Part shown: positions 63,679 to 64,000 of the stretch, one piece after another
Layout of the letters: the number at the start of each line of letters is the position of its first letter
Position numbering within the stretch: position 1 is the stretch's first letter
Assembly: GCF_004570975.1 (NCBI RefSeq)
Contig: NZ_SPPC01000001.1
Location: forward strand, 186,001-250,000
DNA from: Barnesiella sp. WM24
GTDB lineage: Bacteria > Bacteroidota > Bacteroidia > Bacteroidales > Muribaculaceae
DNA length: 64,000 nucleotides
Direction of reading: 5' to 3'
Position numbers and translations under genes: made by a program
Notes under the pieces: model-generated
Seen by the model: the letters and a program-made list of their open reading frames with translations, nothing else
Databases searched by the model: none
What the model was told of the DNA's origin: nothing

Positions 63679-64000
63679 TGGCACTAATAAAATCAGTCAG
63701 AGGATATACTCCTGAAATAGGCAAAAACTGCTTCCTCGCCGACAATTGCACAATAATAGGCGACGTAGTGATGGGCGACGATTGCAGCATCTGGTTCAAC
63801 ACCGTACTGCGTGGCGACGTAAACTCGATAAAAATCGGCAATCGTGTCAATATCCAGGACGGCTCGGTGCTTCACACACTTTACCAGAAGTCGACTATCG
63901 AGATCGGTGATGACGTGTCAATCGGACATAACGTCACCATCCACGGCGCCAAAATCCATGATTTCGCGCTCATCGGCATGGGAGCCGTCGTAATGGACGA
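63678..64000 (+). CDS. Gamma carbonic anhydrase-like protein (partial)
   Basis: The frame is open to the window edge (107 codons seen; about 170-180 expected). It is a left-handed beta-helix hexapeptide protein of the YrdA/PaaY/gamma-CA group: VRGYTPEIGKNCFLADNCTIIGDV, then IWFNTVLRGDVNSIKIGNRVNIQDGSVLH with the first metal His, and VSIGHNVTIHGAKI with the next His pair. Such proteins may hydrate CO2 or serve other metal-dependent reactions. The start overlaps the aminopeptidase stop by one base. Confidence 0.93.
   Translation, partial: MALIKSVRGYTPEIGKNCFLADNCTIIGDVVMGDDCSIWFNTVLRGDVNSIKIGNRVNIQDGSVLHTLYQKSTIEIGDDVSIGHNVTIHGAKIHDFALIGMGAVVMD

Overview
The window reads as a chromosome segment of a member of the Bacteroidales, probably Muribaculaceae-like (the family placement is inference). 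Promoters match the Bacteroidetes pattern TTTG-N19..20-TAnnTTTG at several genes. There is a T9SS-type C-terminal sorting domain protein, many short lipoproteins, a five-gene methylmalonyl-CoA epimerase/decarboxylase set typical of propionate-forming Bacteroidales, and a tRNA-tuf-tRNA-secE-nusG-rplKAJL-rpoBC operon. Core genes look moderately GC-rich; two stretches (about 1-4300 and 21000-23560) look clearly AT-richer and carry accessory or decayed genes.

Layout. 1-4232: accessory block with an unknown small protein, a SNF2 helicase-like ATPase, a BRO-N/Fic fusion and an unknown small protein, ending at the 3' side of tRNA-Leu(CAG). 4636-12360: SIMPL-domain protein, HIT protein, lipoprotein nuclease, the sbcD-sbcC pair and a SpoU/TrmH methyltransferase. 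12404-13208: zeta-toxin-like kinase with a small overlapping partner gene. 13420-15330: dnaK with a possible sigma-54 type promoter. 15723-20371: mce-mmdA-(LTD-OadG fusion)-mmdC-mmdB, the sodium-pumping succinate-to-propionate branch. 20983-23559: AT-rich island flanked by a 16-bp perfect direct repeat, with an unknown protein, an M48 protease, a twice-broken zinc-finger-like gene and an ADP-ribosylglycohydrolase-like fragment. 23669-28570: aspS, Nif3-like, C4 zinc-ribbon protein, rpsU, a Xer-type recombinase and hpf. 28762-33231: DUF362 lipoprotein, DUF3737, MalY/PatB-type aminotransferase and MATE exporter. 33398-34410: QueD-like protein with zinc ribbon, and a small winged-helix protein. 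34798-40497: complete RND tripartite efflux operon. 40498-41575: an IS5-type insertion sequence landed on the overlapping stop codons of two convergent genes. 41575-43416: U32 peptidase-family protein behind a leader with an intrinsic terminator. 43819-48532: secreted T9SS protein, malate dehydrogenase, thioredoxin-like lipoprotein, Ntn-hydrolase and PepSY-like lipoprotein. 48677-61603: rpoC back to the tRNA cluster (all minus strand). 61882-end: aminopeptidase P and the start of a gamma carbonic anhydrase-like gene.

Most interesting points: nested inverted repeats, one with a dif-like 11-6-11 layout, over the promoter and start of the Xer recombinase gene; the SNF2 + BRO-N-Fic accessory cassette next to a tRNA; the direct-repeat-bounded island; the IS insertion that preserves both stop codons; the lamin-tail/OadG fusion; a QueD-like protein lacking the catalytic cysteine; and terminator/attenuator hairpins before U32 and rpoB. 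All functions are read from motifs by eye; no database search was run.
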